From positions 9,796,001 through 9,860,000 of the forward strand of contig NW_027478158.1 in assembly GCF_051020975.1 (NCBI RefSeq): a stretch of 64,000 nucleotides of DNA. The letters run 5' to 3'. Source of the stretch: Osmia lignaria lignaria (lineage: Eukaryota; Arthropoda; Insecta; Hymenoptera; Megachilidae). The position numbers and the translations under genes are program-made. The notes below the pieces were generated by a model. It was not told the origin of the DNA, made no database searches, and saw only the letters and a list, made by a program, of their open reading frames with translations. Positions within the stretch are counted from its first letter, which is position 1. The number at the start of each line of letters is the position of its first letter. Shown here piece after piece: positions 1 through 11,841 of the stretch.

Positions 1-267
1 CTTCTTGTTGTTCTTCTTCTGCACAGCTAAGCTGGAAGTGGCATTTGCGGCTCGCACTAGTGCAGAGTTATCTCAAAGAAAGGGGCCACGGTGTTTCTGT
101 ATCTCTATTATGTTGGTGCGGCTTCGGAACTTTTAAATATCTTGACATATCTCGAGAACTACGCATCTGATCAAAAAATATCATAGAACATAAAAAGTAG
201 GAAACTTAATTCTCTACAAAAAAGGTCTCTTAACATTTTGCCATAGCTCGCTTCGTTTCCGAGATAT
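1..267. repeat. Partial monomer at left edge
   Basis: This is the 3' part of a monomer cut by the window start inside the TTC/TTG tract. It carries the GCGGCTCGCACTAGTGCAG variant (with an ACTAGT site) and a private change, CTTGACATATCTCG instead of CTTGATATATCTCG. Whether it has the 3 bp deletion usual for that variant cannot be decided because the tract is truncated. Confidence 0.9.
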
Positions 268-911
268 TTGCAGATTTATCTCAAGGGAAGGGGCCTGACG
301 GACATATTTCGAGATATGTTTTCTTCTTGTTGTTCTTCTTCTGCACAGCTAAGCTGGAGGTGGCATTTGCAGCTCGCAATCGTGCAGAGTTATCTCAAAG
401 AAAGGGGCCACGGTGTTTCTGTATATCTATTATGTTGGTGCGGCTTCGGAACTTTTAAATATCTTGAAATATCTCGAGAACTACGCATCTGATCAAAAAA
501 TATCATAGAACATAAAAAGTAGGAAACTTAATTCTCTACAAATAAAGTCTCATAACATTTTGCCATAGCTCGCTTCGTTTCCGAGATATTTGCAGATTTA
601 TCTCAAGGGAAGGGGCCTGACGGACATATTTCGAGATATTTCTTCTTCTTGTTGTTCTTCTTCTGCACAGCTAAGCTGGAAGTGGCATTTGCAGCTCGCA
701 ATAGTGCAGAGTTATCTCAAAGAAAGGGGCCACGGTGTTTCTGTATATCTATTATGTTGGTGCGGCTTCGGAACTTTTAAATATCTTGATATATCTCGAG
801 AACTACGCATCTGATCAAAAAATATCATAAAACGTAAAAAGTAGGAAACTTAATTCTCTACAAAAAAGGTCTCTTAACATTTTGCCATAGCTCGCTTCGT
901 TTCCGAGATAT
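268..911. repeat. Two monomers left of the large duplication
   Basis: Monomers at 268 and 590 have no counterpart at the +24,746 offset. Both carry CTGTATATCTATT rather than CTGTATCTCTATT. The first has CTTGAAATATCTCG and the AAATAAAGTCTCATAAC linker, plus private changes (GAGATATGTTTTC near 313 and GCTGGAGGTGG near 352). The pair resembles the monomer pair at 5733 and 6055 in segment A. The region from about 815 to 868 has the ATAAAACGTAAAAAG linker variant. Confidence 0.85.
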
Positions 912-1233
912 TTGCAGATTTATCTCAAGGGAAGGGGCCTGACGGACATATTTCGAGATATTTCTTCTTCTTGTTGTTCTTCTTCTGCACAGCTAAGCTG
1001 GAAGTGGCATTTGCAGCTCGCAATAGTGCAGAGTTATCTCAAAGAAAGGGGCCACGGTGTTTCTGTATCTCTATTATGTTGGTGCGGCTTCGGAACTTTT
1101 AAATATCTTGATATATCTCGAGAACTACGCATCTGATCAAAAAATATCATAGAACATAAAAAGTAGGAAACTTAATTCTCTACAAAAAAGGTCTCTTAAC
1201 ATTTTGCCATAGCTCGCTTCGTTTCCGAGATAT
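912..1233. repeat. Representative consensus-like 322 bp monomer
   Basis: This copy shows the common form at most diagnostic positions. Landmarks are CGAGATATTT at 904-913 (spanning the chosen boundary) and 954-963, a TTC/TTG-rich tract at 961-986, a CTCGAG site at 1117-1122, and an A-rich linker from about 1134. An internal near-duplicate links 914-939 to 1028-1053, matching at 23 of 26 bases, so the monomer holds an ancient 114 bp offset repeat. AAATATCTTG at 1101-1110 is a one-mismatch inverted partner of both CGAGATATTT copies. A frame of 75 codons including the TGA runs from TTG at 912 to 1136, with no ATG start, no upstream promoter and no homology I recognise; I do not call it a gene. 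Confidence 0.9.
961..986. repeat. Intra-monomer TTC/TTG trinucleotide tract (length-variable site)
   Basis: Each monomer has a short run of TTC units interrupted by TTG TTG. All length changes seen in the array fall here: loss of one triplet in 25 monomers and loss of five triplets in two monomers. This is what replication slippage in a triplet tract would give. The coordinates are those in the representative monomer; the same tract occurs in every complete copy. Confidence 0.85.
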
Positions 1234-1552
1234 TTGCAGATTTATCTCAAGGGAAGGGGCCTGACGGACATATTTCGAGATATTTCTTCTTGTTGTTCTT
1301 CTTCTGCACAGCTAAGCTGGAAGTGGCATTTGCGGCTCGCACTAGTGCAGAGTTATCTCAAAGAAAGGGGCCACGGTGTTTCTGTATATCTATTATGTTG
1401 GTGCGGCTTCGGAACTTTTAAATATCTTGATATATCTCGAGAACTACGCATCTGATCAAAAAATATCATAAAACGTAAAAAGTAGGAAACTTAATTCTCT
1501 ACAAAAAAGGTCTCTTAACATTTTGCCATAGCTCGCTTCGTTTCCGAGATAT
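1234..1552. repeat. 319 bp subfamily monomer (3 bp deletion), first of 25
   Basis: One triplet is missing from the TTC/TTG tract, giving TTTCTTCTTGTTG. Members start at 1234, 2519, 5414, 6377, 8950, 10235, 13130, 14415, 16973, 17614, 24373, 25980, 27265, 30160, 31123, 33696, 34981, 37876, 39161, 40124, 41409, 43967, 44608, 51367 and 53296. All also carry GCGGCTCGCACTAGTGC, so the deletion and that substitution cluster travel together. The reverse is not true: monomers at 18255, 18577, 19221, 19543, 19865 and their segment B partners have the substitutions without the deletion, so the two were separated by recombination or the deletion came second. Confidence 0.9.
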
Positions 1553-2518
1553 TTGCAGATTTATCTCAAGGGAAGGGGCCTGACGGACATATTTCGAGAT
1601 ATTTCTTCTTCTTGTTGTTCTTCTTCTGCACAGCTAAACTGGAAGTGGCATTTCCAGCTCGCAATAGTACAGAGTTATCTGAAAGAAAGGGGCCACGGTG
1701 TTTCTGTATCTCTATTATGTTGGTGCGGCTTCGGAACTTTTAAATATCTTGATATATCTCGAGAACTACGCATCTGATCAAAAAATATCATAGAACATAA
1801 AAAGTAGGAAACTTAATTCTCTACAAAAAAGATCTCTTAACATTTTGCCATAGCTCGCTTCGTTTCCGAGATATTTGCAGATTTATCTCAAGGGAAGGGG
1901 CCTGACGGACATATTTCGAGATATTTCGTCTTCTTGTTGTTCTTCTTCTGCACAGCTAAACTGGAAGTGGCGTTTCCAGCTCGCAATAGTGCAGAGTTAT
2001 CTCAAAGAAAGGGGCCACGGTGTTTCTGTATCTCTATTATGTTGGTGCGGCTTCGGAACTTTTAAATATCTTGATATATCTCGAGAACTACGCATCTGAT
2101 CGAAAAATATCGTAGAACATAAAAAGTAGGAAACTTAATTCTCTACAAATAAAGTCTCATAACATTTTGCCATAGCTCGCTTCGTTTCCGAGATATTTGC
2201 AGATTTATCTCAAGGGAAGGGGCCTGACGGACATATTTCGAGATATTTCTTCTTCTTGTTGTTCTTCTTCTGCACAGCTAAGCTGGAAGTGGCATTTGCA
2301 GCTCGCAATAGTGCAGAGTTATCTCAAAGAAAGGGGCCACGGTGTTTCTGTATCTCTATTATGTTGGTGCGGCTTCGGAACTTTTAAATATCTTGATATA
2401 TCTCGAGAACTACGCATCTGATCAAAAAATATCATAGAACATAAAAAGTAGGAAACTTAATTCTCTACAAAAAAGGTCTCTGAACATTTTGCCATAGCTC
2501 GCTTCGTTTCCGAGATAT

Positions 2519-2837
2519 TTGCAGATTTATCTCAAGGGAAGGGGCCTGACGGACATATTTCGAGATATTTCTTCTTGTTGTTCTTCTTCTGCACAGCTAA
2601 GCTGGAAGTGGCATTTGCGGCTCGCACTAGTGCAGAGTTATCTCAAAGAAAGGGGCCACGGTGTTTCTGTATCTCTATTATGTTGGTGCGGCTTCGGAAC
2701 TTTTAAATATCTCGATATATCTCGAAAACTACGCTTCTGATCAAAAAATATCATAGAACGTAAATTGTAGGAAACATAATTCTCTACAAAAAACGTCTCT
2801 TAACATTTTGCCATAGCTCGCTTCGTTTCCGAGATAT
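2519..2837. repeat. CGCTTC/AAATTGTAGG subfamily, first of 39
   Basis: The 3' third reads ATCTCGATATATCTCGAAAAC followed by TACGCTTCTGATC and an AAATTGTAGGAAACAT linker. The change destroys the CTCGAG site and makes AAATATCTCG a perfect inverted partner of CGAGATATTT. The first member is at 2519 and the last at 58123; none is seen before 2519 or after 58123. In the right-hand zone (60699, 61021, 61987, 62309) the linker variant occurs without the CGCTTC end, showing that the two parts can be separated. Confidence 0.9.
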
Positions 2838-3159
2838 TTGCAGATTCAGCTCAAAGTAACGGGCCTGACGGACATATTTCGAGATATTTCTTCTTCTTGT
2901 TGTTCTTCTTCTGCACAGCTAAGCTGGAAGTGGCATTTGCAGCTCGCAATAGTGCAGAGTTATCTCAAAGAAAGGGGCCACGGTGTTTCTGTATCTCTAT
3001 TATGTTGGTGCGGCTTCGGAACTTTTAAATATCTTGATATATCTCGAGAACTACGCATCTGATCAAAAAATATCGTAGAACATAAAAAGTAGGAAACTTA
3101 ATTCTCTACAAATAAAGTCTCATAACATTTTGCCATACCTCGCTTCGTTTCCGAGATAT
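2838..3159. repeat. TTCAGCTCAAAGTAACGG subfamily, first of 19
   Basis: The monomer start reads GCAGATTCAGCTCAAAGTAA instead of GCAGATTTATCTCAAGGGAA. Members start at 2838, 10554, 13449, 14734, 17933, 19221, 20831, 24692, 27584, 35300, 38195, 39480, 40443, 41728, 44927, 46215, 47825, 51686 and 53615. Most directly follow a 319 bp monomer with the CGCTTC end, so the pair acts as a linked two-monomer block. Monomers at 61021 and 62309 carry a related, partly different start (CTCAAAGGAACTGGCC) that looks like an intermediate or parallel form. Confidence 0.88.
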
Positions 3160-3481
3160 TTGCAGATTTATCTCAAGGGAAGGGGCCTGACGGACATATT
3201 TCGAGATATTTCTTTTTCTTGTTGTTCTTCTTCTGCACAGCTAAGCTGGAAGTGGCATTTGCAGCTCGCAATAGTGCAGAGTTATCTCAAAGAAAGGGGC
3301 CACGGTGTTTCTGTATCTCTATTATGTTGGTGCGGCTTCGGAACTTTTAAATATCTTGATATATCTCGAGAACTACGCATCTGATCAAAAAATATCATAG
3401 AACATAAAAAGTAGGAAACTTAATTCTCTACAAAAAAGCTCTCTTAACATTTTGCCATAGCTCGCTTCGTTTCCGAGATAT

Positions 3482-6400
3482 TTGCAGATATATCTCAAGG
3501 GAAGGGGCCTGACGGACATATTTCGAGATATTTTTTCTTCTTGTTGTTCTTCTTCTGCACAGCTAAGCTGGAAGTGGCATTTGCAGCTCGCAATCGTGCA
3601 GAGTTATCTCAAAGAAAGGGGCCACGGTGTTTCTGTATATCTATTATGTTGGTGCGGCTTCGGAACTTTTAAATATCTTGATATATCTCGAGAACTACGC
3701 ATCTGATCAAAAAATATCATAGAACATAAAAAGTAGGAAACTTAATTCTCTACAAAAAAGGTCTCTTAACATTTTGCCATAGCTCGCTTCGTTTCCGAGA
3801 TATTTGCAGATTTATCTCAAGGGAAGGGGCCTGACGGACATATTTCGAGATATTTCTTCTTCTTGTTGTTCTTCTTCTGCACAGCTAAGCTGGAAGTGGC
3901 ATTTGCAGCTCGCAATAGTGCAGAGTTATCTCAAAGAAAGGTGCCACGGTGTTTCTGTATCTCTATTATGTTGGTGCGGCTTCGGAACTTTTAAATATCT
4001 TGATATATCTCGAGAACTACGCATCTGATCAAAAAATATCATAGAACATAAAACGTAGGAAACTTAATTCTATACAAAAAAGGTCTCTTAACATTTTGCC
4101 ATAGCTCGGTTCGTTTCCGAGATATTTGCAGATATATCTCAAGGGACGGGGCCTGACGGACATATTTCGAGATATTTCTTCTTCTTGTTGTTCTTCTTCT
4201 GCACAGCTAAGCTGGAAGTGGCATTTGCAGCTCGCAATAGTGCAGAGTTATCTCAAAGAAAGGGGCCACGGTGTTTCTGTATCTCTATTATGTTGGTGCG
4301 GCTTCGGAACTTTTAAATATCTTGATATATCTCGAGAACTACGCATCTGATCAAAAAATATCGTAGAACATAAAAAGTAGGAAACTTAATTCTCTACAAA
4401 TAAAGTCTCATAACATTTTGCCATAGCTCGCTTCGTTTCCGAGATATTTGCAGATTTATCTCAAGGGAAGGGGCCTGACGGACATATTTCGAGATACTTC
4501 TTTTTCTTGTTGTTCTTCTTCTGCACAGCTAAGCTGGAAGTGGCATTTGCAGCTCGCAATAGTGCAGAGTTATCTCAAAGAAAGGGGCCACGGTGTTGCT
4601 GTATCTCTATTATGTTGGTGCGGCTTCGGAACTTTTAAATATCTTGATATATCTCGAGAACTACGCATCTGATCAAAAAATATCATAGAACATAAAAAGT
4701 AGGAAACTTAATTCTCTACAAAAAAGCTCTCTTAACATTTTGCCATAGCTCGCTTCGTTTCCGAGATATTTGCAGATATATCTCAAGGGAAGGGGCCTGA
4801 CGGACATATTTCGAGATATTTTTTCTTCTTGTTGTTCTTCTTCTGCACAGCTAAGCTGGAAGTGGCATTTGCAGCTCGCAATCGTGCAGAGTTATCTCAA
4901 AGAAAGGGGCCACGGTGTTTCTGTATATCTATTATGTTGGTGCGGCTTCGGAACTTTTAAATATCTTGATATATCTCGAGAACTACGCATCTGATCAAAA
5001 AATATCATAGAACATAAAAAGTAGGAAACTTAATTCTCTACAAAAAAGGTCTCTTAACATTTTGCCATAGCTCGCTTCGTTTCCGAGATATTTGCAGATT
5101 TATCTCAAGGGAAGGGGCCTGACGGACATATTTCGAGATATTTCTTCTTCTTGTTGTTCTTCTTCTGCACAGCTAAGCTGGAAGTGGCATTTGCAGCTCG
5201 CAATAGTGCAGAGTTATCTCAAAGAAAGGTGCCACGGTGTTTCTGTATCTCTATTATGTTGGTGCGGCTTCGGAACTTTTAAATATCTTGATATATCTCG
5301 AGAACTACGCATCTGATCAAAAAATATCATAGAACATAAAAAGTAGGAAACTTAATTCTCTACAAAAAAGGTCTCTTAACATTTTGCCATAGCTCGCTTC
5401 GTTTCCGAGATATTTGCAGATTTATCTCAAGGGAAGGGGCCTGACGGACATATTTCGAGATATTTCTTCTTGTTGTTCTTCTTCTGCACAGCTAAGCTGG
5501 AAGTGGCATTTGCGGCTCGCACTAGTGCAGAGTTATCTCAAAGAAAGGGGCCACGGTGTTTCTGTATCTCTATTATGTTGGTGCGGCTTCGGAACTTTTA
5601 AATATCTCGATATATCTCGAAAACTACGCTTCTGATCAAAAAATATCATAGAACATAAATTGTAGGAAACATAATTCTCTACAAAAAACGTCTCTTAACA
5701 TTTTGCCATAGCTCGCTTCGTTTCCGAGATATTTGCAGATTTATCTCAAGGGAAGGGGCCTGACGGACATATTTCGAGATATTTCTTCTTCTTGTTGTTC
5801 TTCTTCTGCACAGCTAAGCTGGAAGTGGCATTTGCAGCTCGCAATAGTGCAGAGTTATCTCAAAGAAAGGGGCCACGGTGTTTCTGTATATCTATTATGT
5901 TGGTGCGGCTTCGGAACTTTTAAATATCTTGAAATATCTCGAGAACTACGCATCTGATCAAAAAATATCATAGAACATAAAAAGTAGGAAACTTAATTCT
6001 CTACAAATAAAGTCTCATAACATTTTGCCATAGCTCGCTTCGTTTCCGAGATATTTGCAGATTTATCTCAAGGGAAGGGGCCTGACGGACATATTTCGAG
6101 ATATTTCTTCTTCTTGTTGTTCTTCTTCTGCACAGCTAAGCTGGAAGTGGCATTTGCAGCTCGCAATAGTGCAGAGTTATCTCAAAGAAAGGGGCCACGG
6201 TGTTTCTGTATATCTATTATGTTGGTGCGGCTTCGGAACTTTTAAATATCTTGATATATCTCGAGAACTACGCATCTGATCAAAAAATATCATAGAACAT
6301 AAAAAGTAGGAAACTTAATTCTCTACAAAAAAGGTCTCTTAACATTTTGCCATAGCTCGCTTCGTTTCCGAGATATTTGCAGATTTATCTCAAGGGAAGG

Positions 6401-9268
6401 GGCCTGACGGACATATTTCGAGATATTTCTTCTTGTTGTTCTTCTTCTGCACAGCTAAGCTGGAAGTGGCATTTGCGGCTCGCACTAGTGCAGAGTTATC
6501 TCAAAGAAAGGGGCCACGGTGTTTCTGTATCTCTATTATGTTGGTGCGGCTTCGGAACTTTTAAATATCTCGATATATCTCGAAAACTACGCTTCTGATC
6601 AAAAAATATCATAGAACATAAATTGTAGGAAACATAATTCTCTACAAAAAACGTCTCTTAACATTTTGCCATAGCTCGCTTCGTTTCCGAGATATTTGCA
6701 GATTTATCTCAAGGGAAGGGGCCTGACGGACATATTTCGAGATATTTCTTCTTCTTGTTGTTCTTCTTCTGTACAGCTAAGCTGGAAGTGGCATTTGCAG
6801 CTCGCAATAGTGCAGAGTTATCTCAAAGAAAGGGGCCACGGTGTTTCTGTATCTCTATTATGTTGGTGCGGCTTCGGAACTTTTAAATATCTTGATATAT
6901 CTCGAGAACTACGCATCTGATCAAAAAATATCATAGAACATAAAAAGTAGGAAACTTAATTCTCTACAAAAAAGCTCTCTTAACATTTTGCCATAGCTCG
7001 CTTCGTTTCCGAGATATTTGCAGATATATCTCAAGGGAAGGGGCCTGACGGACATATTTCGAGATATTTTTTCTTCTTGTTGTTCTTCTTCTGCACAGCT
7101 AAGCTGGAAGTGGCATTTGCAGCTCGCAATCGTGCAGAGTTATCTCAAAGAAAGGGGCCACGGTGTTTCTGTATATCTATTATGTTGGTGCGGCTTCGGA
7201 ACTTTTAAATATCTTGATATATCTCGAGAACTACGCATCTGATCAAAAAATATCATAGAACATAAAAAGTAGGAAACTTAATTCTCTACAAAAAAGGTCT
7301 CTTAACATTTTGCCATAGCTCGCTTCGTTTCCGAGATATTTGCAGATTTATCTCAAGGGAAGGGGCCTGACGGACATATTTCGAGATATTTCTTCTTCTT
7401 GTTGTTCTTCTTCTGCACAGCTAAGCTGGAAGTGGCATTTGCAGCTCGCAATAGTGCAGAGTTATCTCAAAGAAAGGTGCCACGGTGTTTCTGTATCTCT
7501 ATTATGTTGGTGCGGCTTCGGAACTTTTAAATATCTTGATATATCTCGAGAACTACGCATCTGATCAAAAAATATCATAGAACATAAAACGTAGGAAACT
7601 TAATTCTATACAAAAAAGGTCTCTTAACATTTTGCCATAGCTCGGTTCGTTTCCGAGATATTTGCAGATATATCTCAAGGGACGGGGCCTGACGGACATA
7701 TTTCGAGATATTTCTTCTTCTTGTTGTTCTTCTTCTGCACAGCTAAGCTGGAAGTGGCATTTGCAGCTCGCAATAGTGCAGAGTTATCTCAAAGAAAGGG
7801 GCCACGGTGTTTCTGTATCTCTATTATGTTGGTGCGGCTTCGGAACTTTTAAATATCTTGATATATCTCGAGAACTACGCATCTGATCAAAAAATATCGT
7901 AGAACATAAAAAGTAGGAAACTTAATTCTCTACAAATAAAGTCTCATAACATTTTGCCATAGCTCGCTTCGTTTCCGAGATATTTGCAGATTTATCTCAA
8001 GGGAAGGGGCCTGACGGACATATTTCGAGATACTTCTTTTTCTTGTTGTTCTTCTTCTGCACAGCTAAGCTGGAAGTGGCATTTGCAGCTCGCAATAGTG
8101 CAGAGTTATCTCAAAGAAAGGGGCCACGGTGTGGCTGTATCTCTATTATGTTGGTGCGGCTTCGGAACTTTTAAATATCTTGATATATCTCGAGAACTAC
8201 GCATCTGATCAAAAAATATCATAGAACATAAAAAGTAGGAAACTTAATTCTCTACAAAAAAGCTCTCTTAACATTTTGCCATAGCTCGCTTCGTTTCCGA
8301 GATATTTGCAGATATATCTCAAGGGAAGGGGCCTGACGGACATATTTCGAGATATTTTTTCTTCTTGTTGTTCTTCTTCTGCACAGCTAAGCTGGAAGTG
8401 GCATTTGCAGCTCGCAATCGTGCAGAGTTATCTCAAAGAAAGGGGCCACGGTGTTTCTGTATATCTATTATGTTGGTGCGGCTTCGGAACTTTTAAATAT
8501 CTTGATATATCTCGAGAACTACGCATCTGATCAAAAAATATCATAGAACATAAAAAGTAGGAAACTTAATTCTCTACAAAAAAGGTCTCTTAACATTTTG
8601 CCATAGCTCGCTTCGTTTCCGAGATATTTGCAGATTTATCTCAAGGGAAGGGGCCTGACGGACATATTTCGAGATATTTCTTCTTCTTGTTGTTCTTCTT
8701 CTGCACAGCTAAGCTGGAAGTGGCATTTGCAGCTCGCAATAGTGCAGAGTTATCTCAAAGAAAGGTGCCACGGTGTTTCTGTATCTCTATTATGTTGGTG
8801 CGGCTTCGGAACTTTTAAATATCTTGATATATCTCGAGAACTACGCATCTGATCAAAAAATATCATAGAACATAAAAAGTAGGAAACTTAATTCTCTACA
8901 AAAAAGGTCTCTTAACATTTTGCCATAGCTCGCTTCGTTTCCGAGATATTTGCAGATTTATCTCAAGGGAAGGGGCCTGACGGACATATTTCGAGATATT
9001 TCTTCTTGTTGTTCTTCTTCTGCACAGCTAAGCTGGAAGTGGCATTTGCGGCTCGCACTAGTGCAGAGTTATCTCAAAGAAAGGGGCCACGGTGTTTCTG
9101 TATCTCTATTATGTTGGTGCGGCTTCGGAACTTTTAAATATCTCGATATATCTCGAAAACTACGCTTCTGATCAAAAAATATCATAGAACATAAATTGTA
9201 GGAAACATAATTCTCTACAAAAAACGTCTCTTAACATTTTGCCATAGCTCGCTTCGTTTCCGAGATAT
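3482..9268. repeat. 11-monomer (3,536 bp) higher-order repeat
   Basis: Seven monomers at 3482-5732 recur in the same order at 7018-9268, offset 3,536 bp, which is 9 x 322 plus 2 x 319. Diagnostic members are the GATATTTTTTC monomers (3482, 4770 and 7018, 8306), those with AAAGGTGCCACGG (3804, 5092 and 7340, 8628), the TTCTATACAAA linker, and GATACTTCTTTTTC (4448 and 7984). A visible difference is GTGTTGCTG in 4448 against GTGTGGCTG in 7984. The four monomers between the copies (5733 and 6055, plus 6377 and 6696) are not part of the duplicated set. Confidence 0.85.
5733..6695. repeat. Three-monomer spacer between 11-monomer repeat copies
   Basis: Monomers at 5733 (CTTGAAATATC, CTGTATATC, AAATAAAG linker), 6055 (CTGTATATC) and 6377 (319 bp, CGCTTC end) separate the copied blocks. 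The first two resemble those at 268 and 590. The segment B counterparts start at 30479, 30801 and 31123. Confidence 0.75.
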
Positions 9269-11197
9269 TTGCAGATTTATCTCAAGGGAAGGGGCCTGAC
9301 GGACATATTTCGAGATATTTCTTCTTCTTGTTGTTCTTCTTCTGCACAGCTAAGCTGGAAGTGGCATTTGCAGCTCGCAATAGTGCAGAGTTATCTCAAA
9401 GAAAGGGGCCACGGTGTTTCTGTATCTCTATTATGTTGGTGCGGCTTCGGAACTTTTAAATATCTTGATATATCTCGAGAACTACGCATCTGATCAAAAA
9501 ATATCATAGAACATAAAAAGTAGGAAACTTAATTCTCTACAAAAAAGCTCTCTTAACATTTTGCCATAGCTCGCTTCGTTTCCGAGATATTTGCAGATAT
9601 ATCTCAAGGGAAGGGGCCTGACGGACATATTTCGAGATATTTTTTCTTCTTGTTGTTCTTCTTCTGCACAGCTAAGCTGGAAGTGGCATTTGCAGCTCGC
9701 AATCGTGCAGAGTTATCTCAAAGAAAGGGGCCACGGTGTTTCTGTATATCTATTATGTTGGTGCGGCTTCGGAACTTTTAAATATCTTGATATATCTCGA
9801 GAACTACGCATCTGATCAAAAAATATCATAAAACGTAAAAAGTAGGAAACTTAATTCTCTACAAAAAAGGTCTCTTAACATTTTGCCATAGCTCGCTTCG
9901 TTTCCGAGATATTTGCAGATTTATCTCAAGGGTAGGGGCCTGACGGACATATTTCGAGATATTTCTTCTTCTTGTTGTTCTTCTTCTGCACAGCTAAGCT
10001 GGAAGTGGCATTTGCAGCTCGCAATAGTGCCGAGTTATCTCAAAGAAAGGGGCCACGGTGTTTCTGTATCTCTATTATGTTGGTGCGGCTTCGGAACTTT
10101 TAAATATCTTGATATATCTCGAGAACTACGCATCTGATCAAAAAATATCATAGAACATAAAAAGTAGGAAACTTAATTCTCTACAAAAAAGGTCTCTTAA
10201 CATTTTGCCATAGCTCGCTTCGTTTCCGAGATATTTGCAGATTTATCTCAAGGGAAGGGGCCTGACGGACATATTTCGAGATATTTCTTCTTGTTGTTCT
10301 TCTTCTGCACAGCTAAGCTGGAAGTGGCATTTGCGGCTCGCACTAGTGCAGAGTTATCTCAAAGAAAGGGGCCACGGTGTTTCTGTATCTCTATTATGTT
10401 GGTGCGGCTTCGGAACTTTTAAATATCTCGATATATCTCGAAAACTACGCTTCTGATCCAAAAATATCATAGAACATAAATTGTAGGAAACATGATTCTC
10501 TACAAAAAACGTCTCTTAACATTTTGCCATAGCTCGCTTCGTTTCCGAGATATTTGCAGATTCAGCTCAAAGTAACGGGCCTGACGGACATATTTCGAGA
10601 TATTTCTTCTTCTTGTTGTTCTTCTTCTGCACAGCTAAGCTGGAAGTGGCATTTGCAGCTCGCAATAGTGCAGAGTTATCTCAAAGAAAGGGGCCACGGT
10701 GTTTCTGTATCTCTATTATGTTGGTGCGGCTTCGGAACTTTTAAATATCTTGATATATCTCGAGAACTACGCATCTGATCAAAAAATATCATAGAACATA
10801 AAAAGTAGGAAACTTAATTCTCTACGAAAAAGGTCTCTTAACATTTTGCCATAGCTCGCTTCGTTTCCGAGATATTTGCAGATATCTCGCAAGGGAAGGG
10901 GCCTGACGGACATATTTCGAGATATTTCTTCTTCTTGTTGTTCTTCTTCTGCACAGCTAAGCTGGAAGTGGCATTTGCAGCTCGCAATAGTGCAGAGTTA
11001 TCTCAAAGAAAGGGGCCACGGTGTTTCTGTATCTCTATTATGTTGGTGCGGCTTCGGAACTTTTAAATATCTTGATATATCTCGAGAACTACGCATCTGA
11101 TCAAAAAATATCATAGAACATAAAACGTAGGAAACTTAATTCTCTACAAAAAAGGTCTCTTAACATTTTGCCATAGCTCGGTTCGTTTCCGAGATAT

Positions 11198-11841
11198 TTG
11201 CAGATATATCTCAAGGGACGGGGCCTGACGGACATATTTCGAGATATTTCTTCTTCTTGTTGTTCTTCTTCTGCACAGCTAAGCTGGAAGTGGCATTTGC
11301 AGCTCGCAATAGTGCAGAGTTATCTCAAAGAAAGGGGCCACGGTGTTTCTGTATCTCTATTATGTTGGTGCGGCTTCGGAACTTTTAAATATCTCGATAT
11401 ATCTCGAAAACTACGCTTCTGATCAAAAAATATCATAGAACATAAATTGTAGGAAACATAATTCTCTACAAAAAAGGTCTCTTAACATTTTGCCATAGCT
11501 CGCTTCGTTTCCGAGATATTTGCAGATTTATCTCAAGGGAAGGGGCCTGACGGCCATATTTCGAGATATTTCTTCATCTTGTTGTTCTTCTTCTGCACAG
11601 CTAAGCTGGAAGTGGCATTTGCAACTCGCAATAGTGCAGAGTTATCTCAAAGAAAGGGGCCACGGTGTTTCTGTATCTCTATTATGTTGGTGCGGCTTCG
11701 GAACTTTTAAATATCTTGATATATCTCGAGAACTACGCATCTGATCAAAAAATATCGTAGAACATAAAAAGTAGGAAACTTAATTCTCTACAAATAAAGT
11801 CTCATAACATTTTGCCATAGCTCGCTTCGTTTCCGAGATAT
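11198..11841. repeat. Dispersed two-monomer block, also at 35944 and 58123
   Basis: The first monomer combines a CTCGGTTCGTTTCC upstream edge and CAAGGGACGGGGCC start with the CGCTTC/AAATTGTAGG end. The second has GACGGCCATATTTC and TTTCTTCATCTTG. The same pair in the same order occurs at 35944-36587 (segment B) and at 58123-58766, outside the large duplication, so this block is a marker of older exchange between distant parts of the array. Confidence 0.8.

Larger units (their letters stand above)
1553..3159. repeat. Five-monomer block repeated at 12164-13770
   Basis: The order is two monomers with GCTAAACTGG and TTCCAGCTCGC, one common monomer, one 319 bp monomer with CGCTTC end, and one TTCAGCTC monomer. 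It recurs at offset +10,611. The second copy differs by TTGTTGTTGTTC in its first monomer and GCGTTGCC instead of GCGTTTCC in its second. The following monomer at 3160 has no counterpart after 13770, so one monomer was lost or gained there. Segment B carries both copies, starting at 26299 and 36910. Confidence 0.8.

Noticed and set aside
538..552. AATAAA in the CAAATAAAGTCTC linker variant as a polyadenylation signal
   Set aside because: The hexamer is created by one substitution in an A-rich linker and has no gene upstream; it is useful only as a subfamily marker.
904..970. CENP-B box in the TTCG-containing stretches
   Set aside because: TTCGAGATA fits the 5' half of the known box pattern, but the CGGG half is missing; GCTTCGTTTCC and GCTTCGGAAC do not fit either.
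1101..1140. Hairpin or tRNA-like element around the CTCGAG site
   Set aside because: Only short palindromic pieces are present; I find no cloverleaf, anticodon arm or internal promoter boxes that would support an RNA gene.
3130..3384. Longer 84-codon frame (also at 27876-28130)
   Set aside because: It exists only because one base change (CATAGCTCG to CATACCTCG) removes a stop in the linker; it is a chance extension of the repeat frame.
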